Positions 1 through 8,994 of a stretch of 64,000 nt of DNA are shown here, in pieces (within the stretch, counting starts at the first letter, position 1; each line of letters starts with the position of its first letter). The notes below the pieces were generated by a model that was not told the DNA's origin, searched no databases, and saw nothing but the letters and a program-made list of their open reading frames with translations. A program made the translations under genes and the position numbers. Source of the DNA: CAVRQM01 sp963756975. GTDB lineage: Bacteria; Pseudomonadota; Alphaproteobacteria; Acetobacterales; Acetobacteraceae. Location: positions 1,364,001 through 1,428,000 of the forward strand of contig CAVWPS010000002.1 of assembly GCA_963756975.1 (NCBI GenBank), read 5' to 3'.

Positions 1-1451
1 GCCGTCGATGAGTTTGGCCGCATTCGGATTGGGCCAGACCGGCAGGCTCGCTGCCTCGTTCCGGTAGGTCGCCCACATCGGCCACTTGGCCAGGCGGAGG
101 TCGGCGATGCCGCTCACCTTGAAAAACGACACGATCCGGACCGGGTCGCCGTCTCCCCAGGAGAAGAAGGAGGCACCAAACACCTCGCTGTTCGGCGGCG
201 CCACACATTCGGCGGCTGATACGCGCCGACGAAGAAGATCGGCGTGTGCCGGTCGAATGCCGGATCGGCCACGTAGATGTCGGTCATGATCCGACCGCCA
301 GTGACCTCGTCCGCCGCGAGTGCCGCCGTATCGGCGTAAAACAGCGCGCCCACATGGTAGGAGCCGAACACCAGGGCGGCGCCGACGACGATCGTCGTCA
401 TGTGCCGCCCGACGCCCCGCGACTGCCCCAGCGCCAGTGTCCACAGGACGGCGAACGAGACGTTCAGGGCGACGAAGGCGCGGGCCACCTGCTCATGCCC
501 GAGCACCAGCACGATCGAAGCGGGCGCGACCACGACCGCGAGCCCGAACACGGCGACCGCGATGCGTTCCGCGAACCGCACCCCCGAGCGCCACGAGCGG
601 ACGACGACGACGGCGAACGCCAGCCAGACCGTCGAATAGATCGCGCTGCCGTAGAAGGTCCGGCCGGAGAGCACGTTACCGAGCGCCTCGAGAGATTTCG
701 CCGCGATGGTGCCCGGCGGCAGCGTTCCCCACCCGATCGGCTGGTTGAGGTAGGCGACATCTCTGGCGATCCCCATCGCATGCTGGACTGCCCGCCCGAT
801 CAGCACGCTGCAGACATACGCACCGGCGATAACCACGCCGAACAGCGCGATCCCGGCCACCATCCGTGCGATCCGGACCTGGCCCGCAAGCAGGCGAGCG
901 AGGCCCCAGGACACCGCGACCGCGAACGGGACGAAGACGATCGTCTGGTAGAACGAGAACGCCACGACGTTGAGGCAGAAGGCCGCCGCGAGCCAGGCGA
1001 GCCGCCGTCCGGATGCGGCCCGCACGGCCCGCAAGTAGGCGAGGAAGGCGAGGCCGCCGCACAGCATGCCGAACGCCACGCAATCGGACTGCTTGGGGAA
1101 CTCCAGATGGTAGGCGAACTGGGGAAATGCGACGAACAGCATCGCGCAAACGCAACGCTGAACCCGCGACGCCCCGATCGCGACGGCCACGACGAGACCC
1201 GCGACCGCGAGCAACGAGACGCTCAGGAGTGGCTGGAAGAACGGGACCGTCGGCTCCAGCGAGACGAACAGCCGCGTGAGGCCGGTCCTCCATCGCCCCA
1301 GAGCGATGTCGAACTGCGCGGACCCGACCGCGATCGCGAGCTCCGCGTCGATGTGCACGGCGTAGTTGGTGATCGGGAAGCCGTAGACGACGAGCGCGGC
1401 GAGCAGGGCGCACGCGATGGCGCGTCGGTTGTCGTCGAGGAGGCGGTTCAT
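1..1451 (-). CDS. GtrII-like membrane glucosyltransferase (partial, frameshifted)
   Basis: The protein resembles the glucosyltransferase GtrII family of polytopic inner-membrane proteins that modify O-antigen or other surface glycans; the family call rests on overall pattern and is moderate. Starting at ATG 1451 (MNRLLDDNRR), it shows many hydrophobic segments and an early acidic pair in a short loop (HIDAE), as is usual for these enzymes. The frame breaks near 200-203 after PPNVW. The adjacent frame then stays open to the window edge with a sensible continuation (APPNSEVFG, then FFKVSGIADL), as expected if one G is missing. The C-terminus lies beyond position 1, so about 480 residues are visible. 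It is divergent from pqiA. Confidence 0.72.
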
Positions 1452-1617
1452 GATGGCCTGAGAGCAACCGGCGAACGCGGCGGGCTTGGACCGTGGAATG
1501 GTTCGTGTGTGGCTGCGGCCTTCAGGACGTGTCAACCCGTGCCGGGGCGAGCGGCATCCGGACTGTCCAAACCGTAAGTCTGCAACGCCGCGCTGTTCGG
1601 CTACGTTAGGGGTCCTG

Positions 1618-2901
1618 ATGCCCGAACTCCCTCCGCTCACCGAACCCAGCCGTCGCGGCTGCCCCGATTGCGGGCTGATCCAGCACGTCCCGGCCCTGGA
1701 GCGCGGTGCCGTCGCCGAGTGCATCCGTTGCGGCAAGGTGCTCCGGCGCAGCCGCGTCGACCCGATCCGGCGGCCGCTCGCGTTGTCGCTGACCGGGCTG
1801 CTGCTGCTGGCGATCGCCATCAGCGAGCCGCTCCTGCGGCTGTCGATCTACGGCTACGCCCACACGGCGCAGTTCGTCAGCGGCCCGGTCGAACTCTCGG
1901 ATTTCGGCATGCCGGAGCTGGCGATCGTGGTGCTGGCGACCACCATGCTGGTCCCGATCGGCAAGCTGCTCGCGACCGCCTGGATCATGCATGGGGTCCA
2001 GACCGGCCGGGTTTCGGCCGCGATGACCCCGGTGTTCCGTCTCGTGGCGTGGCTGCGGCCCTGGGCGATGGTGGAGGTGTTCCTGCTTGGCTTGTTCGTC
2101 GCCTACACGAAGCTCATCGACCTGGCGCGGGTCGAGGTCGGCGTCGCCGTCTACGCCCTCGGAGCCCTGGTGCTGGTCATGGCGGCCGCCGATGCCACGA
2201 CCGATGACGAGACGGTATGGCGGCGGCTAGTGCCGAAGCGCGAGGCGCGACCGGTCTCCAACGACGCCATCGCGTGCCGTGGCTGCGGGCTCGTGTGCGA
2301 CGCGGGCGAACCCGGCTGCCCGCGCTGCGGCGCCACGCTGCATGCGCGCAAACCGGACAGCGTCAGCCGGTCATGGGCGTTCGTGCTGACCGCCGCCGTT
2401 CTCTACATCCCAGCGAACGCGTTTCCGGTGCTGACGCTGATCCGGCTCGGACGGGGCGAGCCGTCGACCATTTTGGGCGGTGTGAAGCAGCTCGCCGACG
2501 CGGGAATGTGGCCGCTGGTGGCGCTCGTGTTCACCGCCAGCATCTGCGTGCCGGTGTTCAAGATCGTCGGGCTGACGACGCTGCTGATCTCGATCGGGCG
2601 CAGGTCGCGCGGCCATCTTCACACGCGGCTCTGCATCTTCCGGATCATCGACGTGATCGGCCGCTGGTCGATGATCGACGTGTTCATGATCTCGATTTTG
2701 ACCGCCCTCGTCCGGATGGGATCGCTTGCGTCCGTTTATCCGGGTATCGGCGTCGTCTCGTTCTGTTCGGTGGTGATCCTGACCATGCTGGCCGCGTTCT
2801 CGTTCGACCCCCGGCTGATGTGGGACGCAGCCGGGGCGCAGGCCACCGAGCCCTCCAGCACCAAGACGGAGGCGCGTGAGCCGGCGTTGGCGTCGGCGTG
2901 A
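1618..2901 (+). CDS. pqiA: Paraquat-inducible protein A (PqiA), inner-membrane part of lipid-transport system
   Basis: This 427-residue integral membrane protein is the PqiA partner of a PqiB MCE protein, acting in lipid traffic between inner and outer membrane. It has two repeats, each a zinc-ribbon-like Cys pair set (C15/C18 with C35/C38; C220/C223 with C237/C240) followed by a group of membrane segments, the usual duplicated PqiA layout. I chose ATG 1618 because an upstream in-frame extension has no family-like sequence. The stop overlaps the GTG start of pqiB by four bases, so pqiA, pqiB and pqiC form an operon. Confidence 0.9.
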   Translation: MPELPPLTEPSRRGCPDCGLIQHVPALERGAVAECIRCGKVLRRSRVDPIRRPLALSLTGLLLLAIAISEPLLRLSIYGYAHTAQFVSGPVELSDFGMPELAIVVLATTMLVPIGKLLATAWIMHGVQTGRVSAAMTPVFRLVAWLRPWAMVEVFLLGLFVAYTKLIDLARVEVGVAVYALGALVLVMAAADATTDDETVWRRLVPKREARPVSNDAIACRGCGLVCDAGEPGCPRCGATLHARKPDSVSRSWAFVLTAAVLYIPANAFPVLTLIRLGRGEPSTILGGVKQLADAGMWPLVALVFTASICVPVFKIVGLTTLLISIGRRSRGHLHTRLCIFRIIDVIGRWSMIDVFMISILTALVRMGSLASVYPGIGVVSFCSVVILTMLAAFSFDPRLMWDAAGAQATEPSSTKTEAREPALASA

Positions 2902-4544
2902 GCGGAACCCAGGGCCGGGGCCGGGACGAGGGCCCGACCGCGACGGTGCGCACCCGTGGCAAACGCCCGTTCCAGCTCGTCTGGATCATTCCCGTGGTGG
3001 CGGTGCTGATCGCCGGCTATCTCGGCATCCAGGCGCTGCTGACGCGGGGCAGCACGATCCATATCAGCTTCTCGAGCGGTGACGGGATCGTCGCCGGGCA
3101 GACGAAGATCCGGCACAAGGCGGTCGACCTCGGCACCGTCCGGGGCGTCGCGCTGTCGGACGATCTGAGCCATGTCGAGATCGTCGCGGAAATGACGCGG
3201 CGCGCCGACCGGACGCTGACCGATCAGGCCCGCTTCTGGGTGGTCCGTCCCCGCCTGACGCTCGGCAACGTGTCCGGCCTCGATACCCTGGTGAGCGGGT
3301 CCTATATCGAGATGGACCCGGGCAACGCCGGCGGCGCGCGGATGACCGACTTCCAGGGGCTCGACGAGCCGCCGGCGGTGCGCTCCGACACGCAGGGACG
3401 GACGTTCAACCTGACGGCGGACCGGATCGGCTCCATCTCCGGCGGCAGTCCGGTGTTTTTCCACGACATCTCGGTCGGCCAGGTGCTGAGCTACGACCTC
3501 GGGCCGGACGGCAGCAGCGTCACCGTGCACATCTTCGTCCGCAAGCCGTTCGACGATTACGTGACGGACGCCACGCATTTCTGGAACGCGTCCGGCGTGG
3601 CGGTCAATCTCGGGGCGCAGGGCGTGCGGCTGCAGCTCGAGAGCATCCAGGCGATCCTGTCGGGCGGCATCGCGTTCGATACCCAGCTCGGCAAGACCAA
3701 GCCCGCGCCCAGCCCGTCCGAGCACAGCTTCACCCTGTACCCCGATCAGGCGACCGCCGATGAGGCCGGCTATCGCCAGCGCATCAAGCTCGTCACCTAT
3801 ATCGAAGGCTCGGTGCGCGGCCTTGCCGTCGGCGCGCCGGTCGAGCTGTACGGCATCCAGGTCGGCACGGTGACCGGCATCCAGCTCGACCTGTCCGACA
3901 ACGGCGAAAGCTCACGGGTGATCGTGCGGATGGAGGTTCAGCCGGAGCGGTTCGAGGATATGAGCCGCACCCATGTGGGCGACGTGCTGACGGCCGCGCG
4001 GGCGCTGGTCAAACGCGGCATGCGGGCGCAGCTCCAGACGGCGAGCTTCATCACCGGGCAGATGCTGGTCGCGTTCGACTTCGTGCCGAACTCGTCGGCA
4101 CCGGAGCCGACCGAGATCGACGGCGCGATCGTGCTGCCGAGTGTCCCCGGCGGCCTCGACAGCCTGACCGGCAGCATCACCCGGGTCGCCGGCAAGCTGG
4201 AGCAGTTGCCGGTCGACCAGATCGGCCGCGAGATCGCCAGCACGTTGCAGGGGATCGACAATCTGGTGAACGGCCGCGAGATCCGCGACACGCTGGCCTC
4301 CGTTTCGACCGCAAGCAAGTCGCTGCCGGCGATCGGGCGGGCGATCTCGACCGCCGCCGACCGGGGCGGCAAGCTCGTCGAGTCGGTCGACACCGGCTAC
4401 GGCGAGGGCAGCCAGTTCCGCCGCGACGTGGACAGGCTATTGGCCCAGGTCAGCGACACCGCACGCTCGGTTCGCCTGCTGACCGATTACCTCAACGAGC
4501 ATCCGGAAGCGCTGATCCGGGGCCGGACGGATCGGGGCCGCTGA
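2898..4544 (+). CDS. pqiB: PqiB, MCE-domain intermembrane lipid transport protein
   Basis: This 548-residue protein has one N-terminal membrane anchor (about residues 25-45, LVWIIPVVAVLIAGYLG) and then periplasmic MCE/MlaD domains starting near the HISFSSGDGIVAGQTKIR segment, with later repeats. This is the PqiB organisation: a needle of MCE domains bridging the periplasm. The C-terminal part is rich in alternating Leu/Ile with Gln and Ser and probably forms the helical tube. Start is GTG 2898, overlapping the pqiA stop (GTGA). The final base is shared with the pqiC ATG. Confidence 0.92.
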   Translation: MSGTQGRGRDEGPTATVRTRGKRPFQLVWIIPVVAVLIAGYLGIQALLTRGSTIHISFSSGDGIVAGQTKIRHKAVDLGTVRGVALSDDLSHVEIVAEMTRRADRTLTDQARFWVVRPRLTLGNVSGLDTLVSGSYIEMDPGNAGGARMTDFQGLDEPPAVRSDTQGRTFNLTADRIGSISGGSPVFFHDISVGQVLSYDLGPDGSSVTVHIFVRKPFDDYVTDATHFWNASGVAVNLGAQGVRLQLESIQAILSGGIAFDTQLGKTKPAPSPSEHSFTLYPDQATADEAGYRQRIKLVTYIEGSVRGLAVGAPVELYGIQVGTVTGIQLDLSDNGESSRVIVRMEVQPERFEDMSRTHVGDVLTAARALVKRGMRAQLQTASFITGQMLVAFDFVPNSSAPEPTEIDGAIVLPSVPGGLDSLTGSITRVAGKLEQLPVDQIGREIASTLQGIDNLVNGREIRDTLASVSTASKSLPAIGRAISTAADRGGKLVESVDTGYGEGSQFRRDVDRLLAQVSDTARSVRLLTDYLNEHPEALIRGRTDRGR

Positions 4545-5095
4545 TGCGCGCGTTGCTGTTGCTGGTGCTGCTTGCGGGATGCGCGTCGCCGCAGCCCAAT
4601 TTTTACACCCTCGCGTCGATCCCCGGGCAGACCCACCCGGCGGTCGCGCGCGCGGTGGAACTGCGCCGGATCGGGCTCGCCGGTTACCTCGACCGGCCGG
4701 AAATCGTGCGCGACAACGGCAACTATCAGGTCAACTTCCACGACACCGACCGCTGGGCCGAGCCGCTCGGGACGCTGATCGAGCGCGTGTTCACCGAGGA
4801 TCTGGTGGAGCGGCTGCCCGGCACGTCGGTCTACAGCGAGAGCGGCGCGATCTCGACCGATCCCGACCTGGTGGTGGAGGTCGACGTGCAACGGCTCGAC
4901 CCGGTGGCGGGCGAGGCGGTGTTGCTGGCGCAGATCGCGGTCCGTCCCGGCCGGGACAAAGCATCGGGCACGGCGCGCGCGGAAACGGTGCGGCTGACGG
5001 TGCCGGCGGGGACGACGACGCGCGATCTGGCGGCGGCCGAGAGCACGCTGCTGGGGCAACTGGCGGACGCGGTCGCGGCGCGCGTCGCCGGCTAA
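4544..5095 (+). CDS. pqiC: PqiC-type ABC-transport auxiliary lipoprotein
   Basis: This 183-residue outer-membrane lipoprotein completes the PqiABC system; PqiC proteins bind the distal end of PqiB at the outer membrane. The N-terminus is a short lipoprotein signal with lipobox LLAGC (Cys about residue 13), followed by the FYTL motif typical of this family. The ATG overlaps the pqiB stop in TGATG. Length and position fit the ABC-type transport auxiliary component (formerly DUF330). Confidence 0.9.
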   Translation: MRALLLLVLLAGCASPQPNFYTLASIPGQTHPAVARAVELRRIGLAGYLDRPEIVRDNGNYQVNFHDTDRWAEPLGTLIERVFTEDLVERLPGTSVYSESGAISTDPDLVVEVDVQRLDPVAGEAVLLAQIAVRPGRDKASGTARAETVRLTVPAGTTTRDLAAAESTLLGQLADAVAARVAG

Positions 5096-5196
5096 GGCCT
5101 TGCGTTGCGGTGGTTGACACCGCGCGGGTGCAAAAGCCCAAATGCGGCGCCCGGTTCGCCGGGCCAAAAAACAGCCGCCATCAGGGAAGACACGCC
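5096..5196 (+). promoter_or_regulatory. Leader of the sugar ABC operon: possible -35 element and UUCG hairpin
   Basis: The gap between pqiC and the binding-protein gene contains an exact TTGACA at 5114-5119. The best -10 at normal spacing is poor (CCAAAT), so the promoter is uncertain. Further down, GCCCGG-TTCG-CCGGGC (5149-5164) can form a six-pair UUCG tetraloop hairpin in the transcript, followed by an A-run. It lacks a T-run and is not a terminator; it may protect or insulate the mRNA. A Shine-Dalgarno AGGGAAG sits just before ATG 5197. Confidence 0.3.
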
Positions 5197-6570
5197 ATGA
5201 GAACCACGACGAGACATCTCGCCGCAGCCTCGGCAGCCGCCGCGGCGTTCGCTTTCGCGCAACCCGCGATGGCGCAGGATTACGAGGGCGCGGTCACCAA
5301 GGCGATCGCCGACTACGCCGCCCCGCACGCGTTCGCCGGCGTGACGCTGAACGTCGCCTGCCGCCACCTTCCGGCGATGGACTTCATCGAGGCGCACAAG
5401 GCGCAGTTCGAGCAGGCCACCGGCGCGACGATCAACTTCACCGACTACCCCGAGAACGACCTTCGGTCCCATATCGTCGCCGACGCGGCCAACAAGGCGG
5501 GCGGGTTCCAGCTTTACTGCCTGGACAACAACTACATCCCGCTTTTCGCCTCGTCGAAATGGGTCCTGCCGCTCGATGCGTCGATCAAGCCCGCCTACAA
5601 GCTGGACGACGTGTTCGACAGCCTGAAGCAGTCGTATTCCTGGGACGGCAAGCTGTACGGCCTGTCGATCTACTCCGAGGTGACGATCCTTTACTACCGC
5701 AAGGATCTGCTCGACGCCGCGCACATCGCGGTCCCGACCACGATCGCCGAACTGGAAGCGGCGGCGGCCAAGCTGAAGAACCCGCCCCGCGTGTTCGGCA
5801 TCGCGCTGCGCGGCCTGCGCGGCGAGGGCATGAACGTCTACACCTGGACCGAATGGCTCCGCAGCTACGGCGGCGACTTCCTCGGCCCGCAGATGCAGCC
5901 GATGTTCGACAGCCCCGAAGCGATCGAGGCGACCGACCATTACGCCAAGCTGATCCAGGATTCCGGGCCGCCGGGCAGCGGCACCTGGGGCTGGCCGCAG
6001 GTGTCGTCGTCGTTCGCCGCCGGGCGCGTGGCGATGACGATCGAGAGCACCGCGTTCTACCCGACGTTCATCGACCCGAAGCAGTCCAACATCGTCGGCA
6101 AGGTCGGCTACTCCGTCGTGCCGGCCGGACCGAAGGGCGCGTTCCCGGCGAACTACGCGATCGGGCTCGCCGTCGCGTCGTCGATCGACCCGGGCAGCAA
6201 GACGTTCGACGCCGCCAGCTCGTTCCTGCAATGGGCCACGTCGCAGGAGATGGAGTTCGCCCGCACGGCGCAGAACATCGGCAACGAGGACCGCAAATCG
6301 GTCAACCAGTCCGACCTCCTGAAGTCGAAGCTCGATCCCGGCTACATCAAGGCGGTGTCCGACGGGCAGGCGATCACCAAGAAGGATTACCGCCCGATGA
6401 TCCCGCAATGGCGTGAGATGGGCGACATCATCGGCGCCCATATCGAAAGCGTGTTCACCGGCGGAACCACGGCGAAGGAAGCCCTCGACGCGGCTGCGGC
6501 GGAGACGGCGGACCGCTTCAAGACCGAGGGCGTCGCCAACCAGGCTCGCCCGTTCAAAGAGCTGTTTTAA
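5197..6570 (+). CDS. Extracellular sugar-binding protein of ABC transporter (family 1)
   Basis: This 457-residue periplasmic binding protein captures a sugar or polyol for the two permeases that follow. The signal peptide ends in AMAQD (about residue 27). The mature part is a family 1 solute-binding protein, with a DNNYIPLF segment near the expected ligand cleft and the WTEWL motif. ATG 5197 has a good Shine-Dalgarno sequence (AGGGAAG). The ligand cannot be told from sequence. The next gene starts four bases after the stop. No ATP-binding subunit gene is present nearby. Confidence 0.9.
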   Translation: MRTTTRHLAAASAAAAAFAFAQPAMAQDYEGAVTKAIADYAAPHAFAGVTLNVACRHLPAMDFIEAHKAQFEQATGATINFTDYPENDLRSHIVADAANKAGGFQLYCLDNNYIPLFASSKWVLPLDASIKPAYKLDDVFDSLKQSYSWDGKLYGLSIYSEVTILYYRKDLLDAAHIAVPTTIAELEAAAAKLKNPPRVFGIALRGLRGEGMNVYTWTEWLRSYGGDFLGPQMQPMFDSPEAIEATDHYAKLIQDSGPPGSGTWGWPQVSSSFAAGRVAMTIESTAFYPTFIDPKQSNIVGKVGYSVVPAGPKGAFPANYAIGLAVASSIDPGSKTFDAASSFLQWATSQEMEFARTAQNIGNEDRKSVNQSDLLKSKLDPGYIKAVSDGQAITKKDYRPMIPQWREMGDIIGAHIESVFTGGTTAKEALDAAAAETADRFKTEGVANQARPFKELF

Positions 6571-6574
6571 CCCG

Positions 6575-7507
6575 ATGAGTGCAACCGGAGCGTTGACGCT
6601 CGCACGGCCGATGCGTGCGTCGCGCTCCGGTTGGTGGCGCAGCCCGTGGATGGTGCCGCTCCCGGGCTTCGTGCTGCTCGCCCTGCTGTCGCTGCCGCCG
6701 TTCCTGTACGCGGTCTATCTGTCGTTCGTGAACGTCGACATCGCGATGCCGAACGAGCCGACCCGGTTCGTCGGCCTCGCGAACTACATCCATGTGCTCG
6801 GCAGCCAGGTCGGCTTTCAGGCGCTGCTCATCACGCTGCTGGTCTCGTTCGGCTCGACCTTCCTGGCGATCTCGGTCGGGCTGCTGATCGCGTATCTGAT
6901 CCACCTGTTCGCCGGCAAATGGTCGGGTTTCGTCACGGTGCTGGTGCTGATCCCGCTCGCCGTCTCACCGGTCGCGATGGCGCTGGTGTTCAGCCTGATG
7001 CTCGATCCGCTGTACGGCCCGGTGCCGCAGGTGATCGAGCTTCTGACCGGCACGCTCATCGCGCCGACCGGCACCGCGACCGGCGCGCTCATCACGATCA
7101 TCTTCGTGCAGACCTGGCAGTGGTCGCCGCTCGCGGTGATCCTGCTGCTGGGCGGGCTGAAAAGCTTGCCGATCGAGCCGACCGAGGCGGCGCGGATCGA
7201 CGGCGCCAGCTTCTGGGACACGGTCTGGCACATCCACCTGCCGCTGCTGCGCCCGCTGATCGCGGTCGCGGCGATCTTCGAGTTCATCCTGTGCAGCCAG
7301 GTGTTCGCCGCGACCGAGCTTCTGACCAACGGCGGACCGGGCAACGCGACCGTCGATCTGTCGCTCTACATCTACAAGATCGGCATTTCGGAAAGCTCGC
7401 AGGTGAGCGTCGCTGCGGCGGCCGGCGTCATCACGCTGATGCTGGGCCTGCTGGCGACGACGGTGTGGCTGCGCGTCGCGAAGTGGGACACACAGGTCTA
7501 CCGATGA
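6575..7507 (+). CDS. Sugar ABC transporter permease, MalF/UgpA type
   Basis: This 310-residue inner-membrane permease forms one half of the import channel. It has about six membrane segments and the cytoplasmic coupling loop with the EAA motif (EPTEAARIDGAS, about residues 205-216) that docks onto the ATPase. ATG 6575 lies four bases after the binding-protein stop. The stop overlaps the second permease by ATGA. Substrate is probably a sugar or polyol by family. Confidence 0.93.
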   Translation: MSATGALTLARPMRASRSGWWRSPWMVPLPGFVLLALLSLPPFLYAVYLSFVNVDIAMPNEPTRFVGLANYIHVLGSQVGFQALLITLLVSFGSTFLAISVGLLIAYLIHLFAGKWSGFVTVLVLIPLAVSPVAMALVFSLMLDPLYGPVPQVIELLTGTLIAPTGTATGALITIIFVQTWQWSPLAVILLLGGLKSLPIEPTEAARIDGASFWDTVWHIHLPLLRPLIAVAAIFEFILCSQVFAATELLTNGGPGNATVDLSLYIYKIGISESSQVSVAAAAGVITLMLGLLATTVWLRVAKWDTQVYR

Positions 7508-8373
7508 GCGCCACCCTGTCCGGCAGCGTTTCGCGCGCGCGGTCCCGGCGGCGGCGCAAGGGATTGTCGGCGTTCGCCGGGCGCGTGGCACTGGCCCTGT
7601 TCCTCGCCGTGTGGCTGGTGCCGCTGTACTGGCTCGTCAACACCGCCTTCAAGTTCAAGGCGCAGGTGCAATCCGAGACGCCGGTGTGGGTGCCGAGCCC
7701 GCCGACGATGGACAACGTCGACTGGGTGCTGGCCAACCTCGATCACGCGGCGCTGTTCCGCAGCCTGCGCGTGGTCGCGATTTCGGTCGCGTTCTCGGTG
7801 ATCTTCGGGCCGCTGATGGCCTACGCCCTGTCGCGGTTCCGGGGCCGGTTCAACACGCGGCTGGAAAGCTGGATCATCTCGACCCGCATGATGCCGCCCG
7901 CCGCGCTGATCATGCCGTTCTACTTCCTGTTCCTGCGCACGCACCTGCTCAACACCGAATTGGGTCTCGTGCTGCTCTACATCGCGGTCAACCTGCCGCT
8001 GACGAGCTGGATCATGCTCGCCTATCTGCGCGGGCTGCCGGAGGATTTCGAGGAGGCGGCGCGGCTCGACGGCTGTTCGCGCTGGGGCGCGTTCATGCAC
8101 GTCGTGCTGCCGATGACCCGCGCGTCGATCGCCGCCGCCGGGCTGCTGGTGACGATCCTGACATGGAACGAGTTCTTCATCGCGTTCGTGATCACGTCGA
8201 GCAACATCACGTTTCCCGTGCAGGTGGCGGGCTTCCTCGCCAACGGGATGAACCCGGAATACGGGCACATGGCGGCGGCCGGGATGCTGCTGAGCCTGCC
8301 GACCGTGCTGATCGCCATCGTGTTCCACCGCTCGCTGCTGAGCGGGCTGCACGCATTCGCCGGCGGCAAATAG
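7504..8373 (+). CDS. Carbohydrate ABC transporter permease, MalG/UgpE type
   Basis: This 289-residue partner permease has a basic N-terminus, a first membrane helix near residues 27-45, and the EAA loop (EDFEEAARLDGCSRW, about residues 179-193). It overlaps the first permease by four bases. The operon ends here: the next gene is convergent, only three bases after the stop. A matching MsmX/UgpC-like ATPase must come from elsewhere. Confidence 0.93.
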   Translation: MSATLSGSVSRARSRRRRKGLSAFAGRVALALFLAVWLVPLYWLVNTAFKFKAQVQSETPVWVPSPPTMDNVDWVLANLDHAALFRSLRVVAISVAFSVIFGPLMAYALSRFRGRFNTRLESWIISTRMMPPAALIMPFYFLFLRTHLLNTELGLVLLYIAVNLPLTSWIMLAYLRGLPEDFEEAARLDGCSRWGAFMHVVLPMTRASIAAAGLLVTILTWNEFFIAFVITSSNITFPVQVAGFLANGMNPEYGHMAAAGMLLSLPTVLIAIVFHRSLLSGLHAFAGGK

Positions 8374-8376
8374 CGT

Positions 8377-8973
8377 CTAGGCCAGCAACTCGCGCACGGT
8401 CGCGAGCGCCGCGTCGGTCGACCAGTCGGCCCCGCCTTCCAGCAGGCCACGGATGTTGCCCTCTCGGTCGATGACGAACGTGGTCGGCACGCCGCGGATG
8501 CCGAGTGCGGTCGCCGCCGTGGAGTCCGGATCGAGTAACACGGGCAGGTCTGACGCCCCATGCTTTGCAAGCCACGGCACGACGGTCGCGGCCCCGTTAT
8601 GATCGATCGACACCGGCAGGACGACGAACCCGCTCGCCGCCGCGTGCCGCGCGAGGGCGACCAGCGACGGCATCTCGGCCACGCACGGCCCGCACCAGGT
8701 CGCCCACAGGTTCAGCACGACGCCCCGGCCGCGATAATCCGCCAGCGTTTTCGCGTGCCCACCGGCGTCGACGAAGCCGATCGCCGGTGCGGCCTTCACC
8801 GGCGACACCCGCACCATCTTGGTCATGCCGCTCAGCGAGACCGGCGTCGGATCGAGCGTGACCACCGGCGGCGGGGCCTGTTTGCCGCCCAACGTCGCCG
8901 CCGCTACCGTGGCGACGGCCACCGTGCCGGCCCCGATTGCGCCGGTCAGAACCCACCGCCGACCGATCAACAC
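8377..8973 (-). CDS. TlpA-family thiol:disulfide oxidoreductase
   Basis: This 198-residue thioredoxin-fold protein, probably anchored in the inner membrane and facing the periplasm, likely reduces disulfides for cytochrome c or copper-site assembly. It has an N-terminal hydrophobic anchor (VLTGAIGAGTVAVATVAAA), the LWATWCGPC active site with both cysteines, and the cis-Pro loop GVPTTFVID. I chose GTG 8973 because it precedes the anchor and no ATG does. It is divergent from argH, whose TTG start lies only 21 bases away. Confidence 0.88.
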   Translation of the reverse strand: MLIGRRWVLTGAIGAGTVAVATVAAATLGGKQAPPPVVTLDPTPVSLSGMTKMVRVSPVKAAPAIGFVDAGGHAKTLADYRGRGVVLNLWATWCGPCVAEMPSLVALARHAAASGFVVLPVSIDHNGAATVVPWLAKHGASDLPVLLDPDSTAATALGIRGVPTTFVIDREGNIRGLLEGGADWSTDAALATVRELLA

Positions 8974-8994
8974 CGCACCACGGATGACCGCGCA

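Noticed and set aside
246..1577. A 443-codon plus-strand frame opposite the GtrII-like gene
   Set aside because: Low-complexity Arg/Asp/Glu content and no ribosome site; the minus strand has clear membrane-protein sequence.
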